Source: Formivibrio sp.
GTDB taxonomy: Bacteria > Pseudomonadota > Gammaproteobacteria > Burkholderiales > Chitinibacteraceae
DNA: 63,544 bases
Assembly (NCBI GenBank): GCA_031291275.1
Contig: JARLJJ010000500.1
Span: 1-63,544 of the forward strand
Direction: 5' to 3'
In this document: piece by piece, positions 27,776 to 36,336 of the stretch
How the letters are laid out: each line of letters opens with the position of its first letter
Position numbering within the stretch: the stretch's first letter is position 1
Position numbers and translations under genes: made by a program
Notes under the pieces: model-generated
What the model was told of the DNA's origin: nothing
The model's input: the letters and a program-made list of their open reading frames with translations, nothing else
Databases searched by the model: none

Positions 27776-28780
27776 TCAGCGTCCGAGGTAAACTGCGGTG
27801 ATTGCTTCTCTGTTATGACCAAGCTCCTGACTGATTTTCAGTCGTGCAGCCAAGTCTTGCGCCTTCTGTTCAGTTGTCAATTCTTTGGATTTCAGTCCTC
27901 CTCTCGCCGGTGCGTCCCAGCCGGTTAGCTCTCGATAGCGGTTTTGTGCATACTCATGGCGCAGGCCATGCAACTTCGACATGCCGGCCCGGTTTGTTGC
28001 GTTTTCATATTGTTTCAATCGTTCGATATAACTTTGATTCGACGGGATCATCGACCCCGATCCGGCCAAGACCATCGCTCTAGCGAGGACGTCTCGTTGA
28101 TAGTCAGTGAGGATGGGGATGGCACGGGCTCTGCCTCCCTTGCACCACTGGGCTTTGAGCTGAATTTTGTCGGGGGCCGCAGCCATCGCATAAGAGGGCT
28201 GGAACTTCAGGCACTCTTCACGGCGCAATCCGAAGGCCCGTTGCAATTCGATTGATACGCGAAGACGTTCATCTTTAATCTTGTCGAGTTCATCCGCCGT
28301 GACTTCTCGGGCCTTGCTGCGATTTGTTACATATCGCCGACGCTCAATTCCGAGCGCAGTATTTGTCCGGGGAATCACGCTCGCCTTGTTGATCTTTTCA
28401 GACCACCAACGCAGATGCGACATGCGGTTTTTTATCGTCGCGCCGGTTAAACCCTCTTCTTTCCAGCGTTCAACAAGGTGTGTGACGTGTTTCGGCTTCA
28501 GATGCTGACTTCCAAGGTTGCGGTATCCGTCTTGCAAAAGCTGTTTACCCACGAGAACTAGAATGTCTTTGCGGGCCGCCTGAGTCGAAAAGCTCCCATC
28601 CCGATTACGGTCGCAGAGCTGTACTAGTTCTTTTACGAGGATATTTTTCATAATCGGTAAGTGTTGAATCAAAGTTTCGCAACCCGCGAGTTGCGGAAGG
28701 TGGCCGGAAAACCGTGGTATCCCGGCATGCCTCTTGATGGAGGCCTTTACTGCTACTTCTGATGCGTCAGTCCGCGTCAT
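27776..28780 (-). CDS. Second tyrosine recombinase
   Basis: A 334-residue recombinase with a complete catalytic set: R186 (GLRREE), K214 (WCKGGRARAIP), H271 and R274 (LHGLRHEY), H322 (ELGHNRE) and Y331 (AVYLG). It belongs to a different subgroup from the integrase at 23083, resembling the integrase-domain proteins found on plasmids. The first 43 residues are unusual. Translation may start at the internal ATG at 28651 (MKNILVKELVQL). No att-like repeat is seen beside it, so it may be a resolvase-like or relic enzyme. Confidence 0.85.
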   Translation of the reverse strand: MTRTDASEVAVKASIKRHAGIPRFSGHLPQLAGCETLIQHLPIMKNILVKELVQLCDRNRDGSFSTQAARKDILVLVGKQLLQDGYRNLGSQHLKPKHVTHLVERWKEEGLTGATIKNRMSHLRWWSEKINKASVIPRTNTALGIERRRYVTNRSKAREVTADELDKIKDERLRVSIELQRAFGLRREECLKFQPSYAMAAAPDKIQLKAQWCKGGRARAIPILTDYQRDVLARAMVLAGSGSMIPSNQSYIERLKQYENATNRAGMSKLHGLRHEYAQNRYRELTGWDAPARGGLKSKELTTEQKAQDLAARLKISQELGHNREAITAVYLGR

Positions 28781-28801
28781 CGCCTGCGCCTGTGGGCGTC
28801 A

Positions 28802-29167
28802 TCACAGATACGAGGAGGTAGACTGCTGTTCCGGTTTGGCGTGAGCTTCTGCCGGTGCTTCTTGTTGCTGCTTCTGACTGTCGCCATCTGTCTTCGCATT
28901 GACAACGGAGTTGTAAACACGTTGACCATATGACTTCACGGACTCAGCAATGGCGGGCATTTGCGCGGCTTCTAGAATCATCGCCGATGCAACTAGCGAC
29001 AACTCAGGTCGCATACCAATGACAATCTGAGCTGCCTTGCGGGTCGCTTTGATTGCCGCCACTGCTTCTTCAGTCACCGGAATTTTTAATTCTCCGGATG
29101 GCTCCAGTTCGACAAACTCATGCCCGTTCCACTGGTAGAGCTTGCCTTTTTCGTACTGCTTTTCCAT
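28802..29167 (-). CDS. Hypothetical protein, 121 residues
   Basis: A plasmid-type hypothetical protein. The N-terminus MEKQYEKGKLYQWNGHEFVELEPS suggests a small strand-rich element, and the rest is helical with a glutamine-rich tail (QKQQQEAPAEAHAKPEQQ). A GGA-containing ribosome site precedes the ATG. It lies directly upstream of the recombinase gene on the same strand. No function can be assigned. Confidence 0.5.
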   Translation of the reverse strand: MEKQYEKGKLYQWNGHEFVELEPSGELKIPVTEEAVAAIKATRKAAQIVIGMRPELSLVASAMILEAAQMPAIAESVKSYGQRVYNSVVNAKTDGDSQKQQQEAPAEAHAKPEQQSTSSYL

Positions 29168-29366
29168 TTCTCATTTTTCCTTTATCAAAACCCACGTTTT
29201 CAATGAACTGCGTTGGATGCCTTGCTGCGCGCCGACGTTGCCTGCTTCAAATTCTGGCCTTGCTGGACTTATCGCCTTTCACTCCACGTACCCAAACACC
29301 TGTGTTGCATGGTTCTAGGGACACACACTTGGAGAAGTGATCTTTTTTAGAGAAAAAAGATAAAAA

Positions 29367-29651
29367 CTATGAAACTTGAGTCGAGCTAGAAGCCTTGTCC
29401 AACTTGGTTTTGAACCGATTAGCCCGCTCTACGCTGGCCTTCTGCCGGTTCCTCGCCTTCGCAACGGCACGGCGGGCGGCCGTCAGTTCAGCCACGGCCT
29501 TCCCCAACTCAATCCCCAGCGCCTCGGATCGCTTGCGCTCCTCGACCAGCGCAGCAGCCAATTTTTTACGCCGCGCGTCGCTCTCCATTAACTGATTCTG
29601 CAAAGCCACAATTTCCGCGACCTTCTCGTCGTCATTTCCAAAAAAGCCCAT
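29367..29651 (-). CDS. Small coiled-coil protein, 94 residues
   Basis: After a short leader (MGFFGNDDEK) the protein is almost entirely a charged helix with heptad character (LMESDARRKKLAAALVEERKRSEALGIELGKAV), ending in a basic segment. Coiled-coil proteins of this size occur on plasmids, for example KfrA-like ones, but no DNA-binding domain is seen. The ATG is preceded by AGGAAAAA. It is the first gene of the minus-strand series that diverges from the traD-like gene. Confidence 0.55.
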   Translation of the reverse strand: MGFFGNDDEKVAEIVALQNQLMESDARRKKLAAALVEERKRSEALGIELGKAVAELTAARRAVAKARNRQKASVERANRFKTKLDKASSSTQVS

Positions 29652-29863
29652 TTTTTCCTGTCCTTTCTCGGTCGACTCAAGCGAGCCGAGTAAGAAAAAA
29701 AATAAGAAAACACATCCAAATTCATATAAAAAAATATAACGATTTCTATCGTATGTATTTGTTTATATTGATGTTTTTATTTGACGATTTGACTTTAGCA
29801 TGTAATGCTCTTGTCCATCACTATTTTTTTTGTTCGCTAACCCGCCCTGCGTCTAACCCCAGC

Positions 29864-29929
29864 CGAAGCGTCACTACCTCGCTTTGTGCGGTAGAGACGC
29901 TTCGCGTTAAAACCGTCGCCAATGGCGAC
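29864..29929 (+). promoter_or_regulatory. Two hairpins in the leader of the traD-like gene
   Basis: 29864-29904 folds into a 15-step stem (CGAAGCGTC, A-A mismatch, CTACC, then complements) with an 11-base loop. 29915-29929 is GTCGCC-AAT-GGCGAC. The second hairpin ends right before the AGAAAGG ribosome site of the gene starting at 29945. They may control its translation or terminate early transcription. No T-run follows either. Confidence 0.6.
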
Positions 29930-29944
29930 AGAAAGGCATCTCGC

Positions 29945-31519
29945 ATGCTCGACAAAATAAAAACCGCCGGGCTGGCCGCATGGCTCGGCCTAGTACTCGC
30001 GGTGCTTCTCAGCCTCGTTGGGCTGAAAGCACTTGCGACCATTCACGATGTCACCCTGCGCGACATCGTGATTTATGCTCGCCGCTGGCCGTGGCAGTAC
30101 TGGCCTAGCGACTTGCGTTGGCTTTCTATTGCCACGCCCATGCTGTACATCGCTGCCACTTCGATCATTTTTTACTTCGCGTGTCGCCTGCGTTGGTCAC
30201 GCGGCGGCCCTCGCGATATATCCAGCGATACCGCCGCCGCAGAACTGCTATCACGCGGAACGCGAGAGAAAACCCGCATCTTCGCTGGAAAGTTCAGGGG
30301 TAAACCCTTTCACGTTTCTATCGAAGACCGAGGTTTAGTGATCGGCCCGCCGGGTACCGGCAAAACCGCGTTTTTGCTGAACCAGATACTGCAAGCCACG
30401 CAAATTTCACTATCGTTTGCGGCCGTGGATATGAAGCCGGAACTGCATAACATCCTTGAACCATCACTAAAAGCCGCTGGCTATCGTGTTTTGCGTGTCA
30501 ATCCAGCCCGAGACGATCCGAACAGTGAACACTGGAACCCCTTAGACGACATCGAGGACGAAACCGATATCACCGAGCTGTGCAGTTCGTTGCTGCCGAT
30601 CCGAGACGCCAAGGAAGCCCCTTTTGTCGAAGCGCAACGGGACTGGCTCAAGGCAGCTGTATTCCACGTCAAGAGCCAGCCGGGCGGAAGTCTGCCCACA
30701 GCATTCAATATGCTGTCGTCAGAGTCACAGCCAATCAATCTCGTTGACATGCTGGGCCGCTCACCCAGTCCCATTGCCGCCCGCATCGCCCGACGAATTG
30801 CCGCTGGCTTGTCTGGTGCGAAGCCTGATCCGCTGATTCTGCAAGGATTAACGGGATGCTTGAGAACGCTCGATTATCTGGGCCTGCCCGGCGTTCAGTC
30901 TGCGCTTGGATATTCGGATTTTTCTGCCCGCGAGCTGGGCAAGGGTGCCCAGCCTGTGGCGTTGTTCCTTCAATTCGAGGAATCAAAAATCAATGCGTTG
31001 GGCCCACTGCTGGCCTTTATGTCTACAGGATTGTTGACAGCCTTGATTGACACTTCTGGACAACGCGAACCGGTGGCTCTGTTTCTTGACGAGCTGGGGA
31101 ATATTCCGCCGATTCCCGGCTTGCCTGAAAAACTGAACACAATTCGCTCTCGACACATCCCGCTCTGGATGTATTTCCAAACCTGCGAACAGATGGACAG
31201 ACGCTACGGCAGGGGTGCGACATCCATATTTTTTGCCTCAGCAGACGTACAGATCGCATTCCGCCTGAACGAGCAAGAAACCCGCGAGCTGATTTCCAAA
31301 CTCGTGGGCACCACCGAGCGGATCAAGGAATCCCAATCCACTAGCACCAAGGGCGCAGGCAGTTCAACAAGCAAAAGTCGGGAGCGTGTGAACGTCATTG
31401 AGCCGCACCAACTGGGTCAACTCGCGCCGGGACAAGTTGTTTGCCTGTATCGAGGGGCTGCGGCCAAGGGCCGAGCCACACCGCATTACGTGCAATTTCC
31501 GCACTTTCGGAGGAAGTAA
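29945..31519 (+). CDS. VirD4/TraD-type coupling ATPase
   Basis: A 524-residue type IV coupling protein that would link a relaxosome to a secretion channel. Two N-terminal membrane helices (about residues 8-30 and 62-80) are followed by Walker A GPPGTGKT at 134-141 and Walker B VALFLDELGN near residue 375, then the TraG/TraD-type ISKLVGTTERIKES and PGQVVCLYRG segments. ATG at 29945 is preferred over a longer frame that runs through the leader hairpins. The next gene overlaps its stop as TAATG. No relaxase is found nearby. Confidence 0.88.
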   Translation: MLDKIKTAGLAAWLGLVLAVLLSLVGLKALATIHDVTLRDIVIYARRWPWQYWPSDLRWLSIATPMLYIAATSIIFYFACRLRWSRGGPRDISSDTAAAELLSRGTREKTRIFAGKFRGKPFHVSIEDRGLVIGPPGTGKTAFLLNQILQATQISLSFAAVDMKPELHNILEPSLKAAGYRVLRVNPARDDPNSEHWNPLDDIEDETDITELCSSLLPIRDAKEAPFVEAQRDWLKAAVFHVKSQPGGSLPTAFNMLSSESQPINLVDMLGRSPSPIAARIARRIAAGLSGAKPDPLILQGLTGCLRTLDYLGLPGVQSALGYSDFSARELGKGAQPVALFLQFEESKINALGPLLAFMSTGLLTALIDTSGQREPVALFLDELGNIPPIPGLPEKLNTIRSRHIPLWMYFQTCEQMDRRYGRGATSIFFASADVQIAFRLNEQETRELISKLVGTTERIKESQSTSTKGAGSSTSKSRERVNVIEPHQLGQLAPGQVVCLYRGAAAKGRATPHYVQFPHFRRK

Positions 31520-31755
31520 TGGAAAACAACGGCCCAGAAGATCAACAAGAGCTGGAGGTACAGGAAACCGACCAGCCGGACACTAAGCGGCACCGGTTCG
31601 ATAACTTTTTTCTGCTGGCCCGCAATGCCCAAGCGAAACGCGATCAACACGCAAAAGAGGAACAACGGCAACTTGATCAAGAGCAGAAGGATTGGGACGA
31701 AACAATCGAGCATATCCGGCGTAACCAACGGCAAGAAATCGAGTTCAATCACTAA
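31519..31755 (+). CDS. Small charged protein translationally coupled to the traD-like gene
   Basis: A 78-residue, highly charged protein (QAKRDQHAKEEQRQLDQEQKDWDETIEHIRR) with no membrane segment. Its ATG overlaps the stop of the coupling-protein gene by one base, and GGAGGA lies just upstream, so it is very likely expressed with it. It could be a coupling-protein accessory factor. That role is inferred from linkage only. Confidence 0.6.
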   Translation: MENNGPEDQQELEVQETDQPDTKRHRFDNFFLLARNAQAKRDQHAKEEQRQLDQEQKDWDETIEHIRRNQRQEIEFNH

Positions 31756-31768
31756 CAATGGGGAAAAA

Positions 31769-32035
31769 ATGCGATTAATTTTGATAATCCTGTGCGTTTC
31801 TGCAACCGTTACAAACGCAGAAGAACTGAGTAATCAAGAGATCACACGGGCATTTATAGCCAAGGAAGAAACATCTAGGGCGCGCTGTATGGCAGCCGCA
31901 AACGCGGCCGGTGAGCCGCTCAAGCAACAGATAAATATGGCAGTTCAGTACGGGAATAAAGCAGAAGGCGAGCGGCTAGCACGCGAAGTAATTATCAAAC
32001 CTGTCGCAGCCTGTGAAGCCGCTTCGGCTATGTAA
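31769..32035 (+). CDS. Small secreted protein, 88 residues
   Basis: An N-terminal signal peptide (MRLILIILCVSATVTNAEE) leads into a mature domain of about 70 residues with two cysteines (RARCMAAANAA and PVAACEAASAM) that could form a disulfide in the periplasm. ATG at 31769 has GGGGAAAAA upstream, the same leader as the dotA/traY-like gene. It lies between two transfer genes and is probably an envelope component of the transfer system. Confidence 0.6.
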   Translation: MRLILIILCVSATVTNAEELSNQEITRAFIAKEETSRARCMAAANAAGEPLKQQINMAVQYGNKAEGERLAREVIIKPVAACEAASAM

Positions 32036-32083
32036 ACACCTGTTCGCTATTGATTGTATTCAGATGACATCTGTTGCCATTGA

Positions 32084-32266
32084 ATGCACAAGAATGCACT
32101 TGGATACAAACCTATGAAAAAGCATGTTTTGTTCGGGCAACCTATGTCATCTAATACAAAAAATGACTTTGATCCTAGCTCGTGCACCCAACAATGCACG
32201 GCGGCGGTGATTAGAAGAAGAACGGCGCGCAGCAACAGCAGAACAACAAACTTGGGGAAAAAATAA
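32084..32266 (+). CDS. Possible small basic protein before the dotA/traY-like gene
   Basis: A 60-codon frame whose stop overlaps the start of the next gene as TAATG, the same junction as between the traD-like gene and its follower. The C-terminus is basic (VIRRRTARSNSRTTNLGKK). There is no good ribosome site, and an internal ATG at 32114 is an alternative start. It may simply be leader sequence. Kept because of the junction. Confidence 0.3.
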   Translation: MHKNALGYKPMKKHVLFGQPMSSNTKNDFDPSSCTQQCTAAVIRRRTARSNSRTTNLGKK

Positions 32267-34614
32267 TGGCTATGTCTATGCCCTTCACGCCTTCTCCGGA
32301 CGATTCGGCCGTGTTGATGCTTCGCCAAATTTTCGGCCCGGTGATTGATCACATCCTTGGCACCAGCCTGTCAGTGCCGAGCGCTAATTCACTGATGCTT
32401 GCCGCAGCGTTTCAGTACTTCAATTCCGGCGTGCTGTTTTTTGGCGCCATGATCCTGTCATTCGTCACGGTGTTTGGAGTCGCAAACACAGCAAATGATG
32501 GCCAAGCCCTCGGCAAAAAGTGGTCGACCTTCTTCACTCCGCTCCGTTCAATCAGCGCCTCGGCCTTGTTAATACCAACCGCTGCAGGTTTATCTGGGAT
32601 TCAAATTTTGGTTTTAACCGTGGTCTTGTGGTCGGTTGGCCTCGCATCCGGAATGTGGAGCCGAGTTGTTGATGTCGTCGTGAATAACGGTATTGTCGAA
32701 AGCGCATTGATAAATATCGCGCAAGATCAGAGTTTTCGTAATTTAACTATCGCGGCCGTAAAAATGAAAGTTTGCGGTGCGGCCGTCAATAAATCTATCA
32801 ATCAAACGATGGCCGGCACGATGACGCCGATCAATCTACAACTCATTCAAGAATATTTTAAAAAAACACTGCCAGATAGGACTATATACACCACCAGATT
32901 TTCATATAAAGACCAGAATTGGCCATCCAGTGAAAAATTATGTGGCAGTGTTAACTACAGCACGTCTTTCCCTATTAATTCATCCTATATTAATCCATTA
33001 AACCCTAGCAGTAATTCAACTGGCGTCCAGCAGGTTAGCCAAGAGCTTCAAGTAACAATTTCAAATCTTCGCTATAAATTTATATCTGCTATTTTCTCAA
33101 ATGGCGGAGCTGTTGATGATTTTGCACAGCGGGTTATAAAAATAGTAGAGGATGATAACGGCGGCAACATGAAAGCGTCAGAGCTGAACACCTTAATTAA
33201 TTCTGTTCAGTCTCAAATTCAAGCGGCAATGGATACCGAAATAAAGAAGGTCACGGATGACACCGGGGCAGTCACTAAATCATTGTCTGCCGGTGGCTGG
33301 ATTTGGGCCGGTAGCTGGCATCGTGAACTATCAAGAATTAAAGATTCAATTCAAGCAGCAACCAGCAGCACCCCAATATACACCGATAGCTCCGGAAATT
33401 TGTCTGACGTATTAAGCGGTGAGATGTTACAAGCCGCACAACTTACGATGGACAAATACAATTCTGTCGTTTCCGTATTGATTGAAAAGGGGGTAGATGC
33501 TACTGCTATACAAGCACAAATGAATCAGGATAAGCCGACAATGCCTACGCTTCGTTCTGATTTTTCTTCTGCCGATTTCGGCAACAACGGCAACGGCGTC
33601 AAAGAGAGAATTAATACATATTTTAACCGGTCCGTGACTGAATCCGCAGTCAGTGGCGTTGTCACATACCTCGGTCGTGATGGTGGCGACCCCGTGATGC
33701 AATTGAAGGACATCGGGGATTGGTTAATTGTGATCGGTCAAACATTAATTGTTGTAAAAGCAGCCCTTGCGGGCGTACTGACGGGCTTATTGGAGACGGC
33801 AAAGGCCGCTAATTCAAATGTGGTCACAGGTGCACTCACAGTCGGCGGGCTATCGATTGGCGTGGGCGCATTGGCAGGCGCAACGACATTGCTAAGTGAG
33901 CTCTGGTCTGCGATCAGCGTGCCAGTTCAAACGATTCTCTACGCTGGCTATTATTTATCGATCTGGATTCCGCTTGTGCCTTTTTTTATCTTCGCACTTG
34001 GCGTAGTCGGCTGGCTAATCACTGTTGTAGAGGCCGTCGCGGCCTCGTCGTTGTGGTGTGTCATGCACATGACGCCGGAGTCGAATGACAGCTTCATCGG
34101 TGGGCAGCAGCAAGGTTATTTGTTGCTGCTGTCGGTATTTTTTAGACCATCGTTGATGATTTTAGGTCTTGTCGCTAGCTTAGGAATGGCAAGTCCAGTT
34201 ATGCATTATATAAATTGGTCTTTTGTGATCGCTTTTCGCGTAGTTCAAACCGACTCAATGACCGGACTGTTCACAATCGCCGTCCTTTTGATTGTGTACT
34301 CCTTTTTGGTTTCGTCGGTGCTGATGCTGATCTTCTCGCTGCCTCAAGTACTGCCAGATCGAATTTTACGATGGGTCAGCGCTGGAACAGGCGACTTGGG
34401 GGAATCGAGCGGTGCGGCCCGAGTTGAACGCGGCGCGAGCGGACAAGCAAGAATGGCTTTAGCAGCACAGGCATCTAGGTCAGCACAGGCAAAACACAGC
34501 TTACATTCTGCTATGGATGCTCGACGGGGCGAACAAAGCGAGGCAGGAAAACAAAGCACTCAGCTTGAAGGGATGGGAGGACAAAGCAGCATTACACGCG
34601 GGGACGGAATTTAA
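32266..34614 (+). CDS. DotA/TraY-family type IV secretion membrane protein
   Basis: A 782-residue polytopic inner-membrane protein resembling DotA of Legionella and TraY of IncI plasmids (MPF type I). There are hydrophobic clusters at about residues 45-65, 90-130 and 490-690, a large periplasmic loop rich in Ser/Asn between them (about 170-490), and a hydrophilic cytoplasmic tail (about 700-782) rich in Ala, Gln and Arg. GGGGAAAAA lies before the ATG. It is the only MPF-I channel gene in the window, so the secretion apparatus here is incomplete. Confidence 0.8.
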   Translation: MAMSMPFTPSPDDSAVLMLRQIFGPVIDHILGTSLSVPSANSLMLAAAFQYFNSGVLFFGAMILSFVTVFGVANTANDGQALGKKWSTFFTPLRSISASALLIPTAAGLSGIQILVLTVVLWSVGLASGMWSRVVDVVVNNGIVESALINIAQDQSFRNLTIAAVKMKVCGAAVNKSINQTMAGTMTPINLQLIQEYFKKTLPDRTIYTTRFSYKDQNWPSSEKLCGSVNYSTSFPINSSYINPLNPSSNSTGVQQVSQELQVTISNLRYKFISAIFSNGGAVDDFAQRVIKIVEDDNGGNMKASELNTLINSVQSQIQAAMDTEIKKVTDDTGAVTKSLSAGGWIWAGSWHRELSRIKDSIQAATSSTPIYTDSSGNLSDVLSGEMLQAAQLTMDKYNSVVSVLIEKGVDATAIQAQMNQDKPTMPTLRSDFSSADFGNNGNGVKERINTYFNRSVTESAVSGVVTYLGRDGGDPVMQLKDIGDWLIVIGQTLIVVKAALAGVLTGLLETAKAANSNVVTGALTVGGLSIGVGALAGATTLLSELWSAISVPVQTILYAGYYLSIWIPLVPFFIFALGVVGWLITVVEAVAASSLWCVMHMTPESNDSFIGGQQQGYLLLLSVFFRPSLMILGLVASLGMASPVMHYINWSFVIAFRVVQTDSMTGLFTIAVLLIVYSFLVSSVLMLIFSLPQVLPDRILRWVSAGTGDLGESSGAARVERGASGQARMALAAQASRSAQAKHSLHSAMDARRGEQSEAGKQSTQLEGMGGQSSITRGDGI

Positions 34615-34735
34615 TCGAAATTCGCTTGAGCTCAAATACACCGCTTTTTGTTGTTTTCACCGTGAAGTGATGCCGATTTTCGTTTTATTGTCTGGCTGTG
34701 CGCATGTCATTGGAGAAAATCATGCATGAGTTTTG

Positions 34736-34760
34736 TATTGTATTGTATTGTATTGTATTG
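34736..34760 (+). repeat. Pentanucleotide microsatellite (TATTG)x5
   Basis: Five perfect TATTG units, flanked by TTTTG and TTTTTG. It lies in non-coding DNA after the dotA/traY-like gene. Between 34615 and 34735 I see no gene. Confidence 0.95.
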
Positions 34761-34860
34761 TTTTTGTTGCCAGATGTTTTAAATGCAATCACAACGTTTG
34801 TTCTCGCGATACGAAACAAGACTTGAAGCATTGCACGGCCCTCGGCCTCCCCGTGCTCAA

Positions 34861-34922
34861 TCCAGTCAGCGAGTCGCGCCCTGCGGGCTTATTCGCTGAC
34901 TGGACTGCCCCTCCGGGGCTTT
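34861..34922. repeat. Nested inverted repeat followed by a second hairpin
   Basis: Outer arms TCCAGTCAGCGA / TCGCTGACTGGA (12 bp perfect, 34861-34872 with 34893-34904) enclose an inner GCCC-TGC-GGGC. It is directly followed by GCCCC-TCC-GGGGC-TTT at 34907-34922, which looks like a terminator. The outer structure could belong to an oriT or be part of a double terminator of the transfer genes. Confidence 0.6.
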
Positions 34923-35086
34923 GACCTCTTGTCTTGGCGCTTCGCCGCTTGAATACTTACCCCTAAAAGCCAAATCCAACACATCGTACATTAACGTCTA
35001 CCCGTGCCCTGCAAGCCAATTTTTTGCTTTTTCTTCGGCTCTCTGTCCAGTTTGCACTGGAATGCGTGGGGAATCGGTGTCCAGAT

Positions 35087-35185
35087 TCAGCGGAATACGC
35101 ATTCGCGCTTGCAGACATAGTTGCTGATTCTGTCCTTGCGGAGCTGCGCATAATTCGCTAAGGCCGCTTCAAGTCGATCCTTCAT
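35087..35185 (-). CDS. Possible 32-residue small protein
   Basis: A short frame, MKDRLEAALANYAQLRK and so on, ending YVCKRECVFR, with a GAGG ribosome site six bases before the ATG. The CKREC pair could bind metal. It lies downstream of the coiA-like gene on the same strand. It may be a truncated remnant. Evidence is the ribosome site and the charged-helix composition only. The rest of 34925-35247 shows no gene. Confidence 0.35.
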   Translation of the reverse strand: MKDRLEAALANYAQLRKDRISNYVCKRECVFR

Positions 35186-35247
35186 AACATCCTCGCTTCT
35201 TTCCAGTTATTTTTCGGCCAAACGCTCATCCAACCTAACGGGTGCGT

Positions 35248-35946
35248 TCAACCAAGGTTCCAGGAGCCGCCCCGGTATTGGTAGGTGCCGTTTAGAATGC
35301 CCACCAGCCACGCCTGCACCGTCGCGGTCTTGGCCCCACCAAAAAGGACCAACTGCTCGCCTTTGGTGTCCAACATAGCCACCGGCAGCTCCATAAGCAT
35401 GCCGGTGCCGATGCCTCCAGACGGGAACACGTTGCCGAAGTCACGCTTTAAACGCAGGCGTGATGTGGCCTTTCCCAAGGTGATGAACATCTCCTTGCGA
35501 ACTAACCAATAACACTCAACGGCCGATGCCGTGTATCTCTCTTGGCGGCGTGTAAAGTCGCGAAGATGCTGGTAGGAGCGTTGCAGCTCGATCACGATAG
35601 TGCGGCTGCGGGCAGAGAAGAGAACATCCGCCTCCCACTTGTCGCCGCTTGGTGATCTGCCCGGCACCTCTTCGCGGCCTTCTATACCGAGGCTGTTCAA
35701 CGCGGCCAGTACTGCCGCTTTGCCAGCCTTGTGCCATTTCGTCTCGGGAGCGGTGGCGCACTCATCCGCGAGGTGGGCGAAAAAAGGCAATCCATTGATG
35801 CTCGTCTTGAGTACAGCCGGTGCCTTGCAACAAGGCATCACGAAGTCTCCGAGCTGTGCCGCCTGCTTCAACGCCTCCCAATCGCTACTGGGGATAGTGG
35901 CCGCATCCACTGGCCGTCCGTCGCGGGTCCAAGCAGACTGTGTCAT
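35248..35946 (-). CDS. CoiA-like nuclease-domain protein
   Basis: A 232-residue protein resembling the competence protein CoiA family. It has an N-terminal cysteine-containing region (FVMPCCKAPAVLKTSINGLPFFAHLAD), where CoiA proteins have a zinc-finger-like part, then a PD-(D/E)XK-type core in which KWEADVLFS and TIVIELQRSYQHL supply the acidic residues and E-x-Q. It may process DNA or RNA. On a mobile element it may act in transfer or defence. Start ATG at 35946. Confidence 0.7.
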   Translation of the reverse strand: MTQSAWTRDGRPVDAATIPSSDWEALKQAAQLGDFVMPCCKAPAVLKTSINGLPFFAHLADECATAPETKWHKAGKAAVLAALNSLGIEGREEVPGRSPSGDKWEADVLFSARSRTIVIELQRSYQHLRDFTRRQERYTASAVECYWLVRKEMFITLGKATSRLRLKRDFGNVFPSGGIGTGMLMELPVAMLDTKGEQLVLFGGAKTATVQAWLVGILNGTYQYRGGSWNLG

Positions 35947-36336
35947 GGTAATTTTCCGAATTAAATTAGCTTTGCGCTAAGGTCAGCGGTTTCTTGTTGT
36001 GATAACACAACCATGAAGGATTTTCCTGATACGGCATCACAAAACCAGATTGTCCGCTAACCTGTGATATTGCTGCAGGTCATGGTCGCAGACGCTTCAA
36101 CCAGCCTGGCGCTATCTGGGATCTTGCTAAGGATTGTGGTCATCGTTATGGCTGTTTTTCCCTTGGCTAGAGCACTTCGTTGGAAGCACGAGCTGGCCTA
36201 GCGACCTCGGTGATTTCAACAACACCTTCAAACACGTCGCGCCCTAGCACATGGGTGTTATCGGGCGCCCGCCAAAGTGGGTCACCGCCAACAAATTTCA
36301 TCATGGTTTTGCCCTGGTTTTTTTCCGCTCCGCTGG
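35947..36336. other. Non-coding stretch upstream of the coiA-like gene
   Basis: About 390 bases without a supported reading frame on either strand. It begins with the box TTTTCCGAATTAA at 35952-35964, which recurs before other genes of this block, and probably contains the promoter for the minus-strand coiA-like gene. Confidence 0.45.

Noticed and set aside
29855-29912. Integron attC site before the traD-like gene
   Set aside because: GTCTAAC and GTTAAAA flank a long hairpin, but the right end does not fit GTTRRRY, the unpaired-base pattern of attC is absent, and no integron integrase is present.
34733-34924. A 63-codon frame beginning in the (TATTG) repeat
   Set aside because: The start lies within the microsatellite, there is no ribosome site, and it runs through the inverted repeats at 34861-34922.
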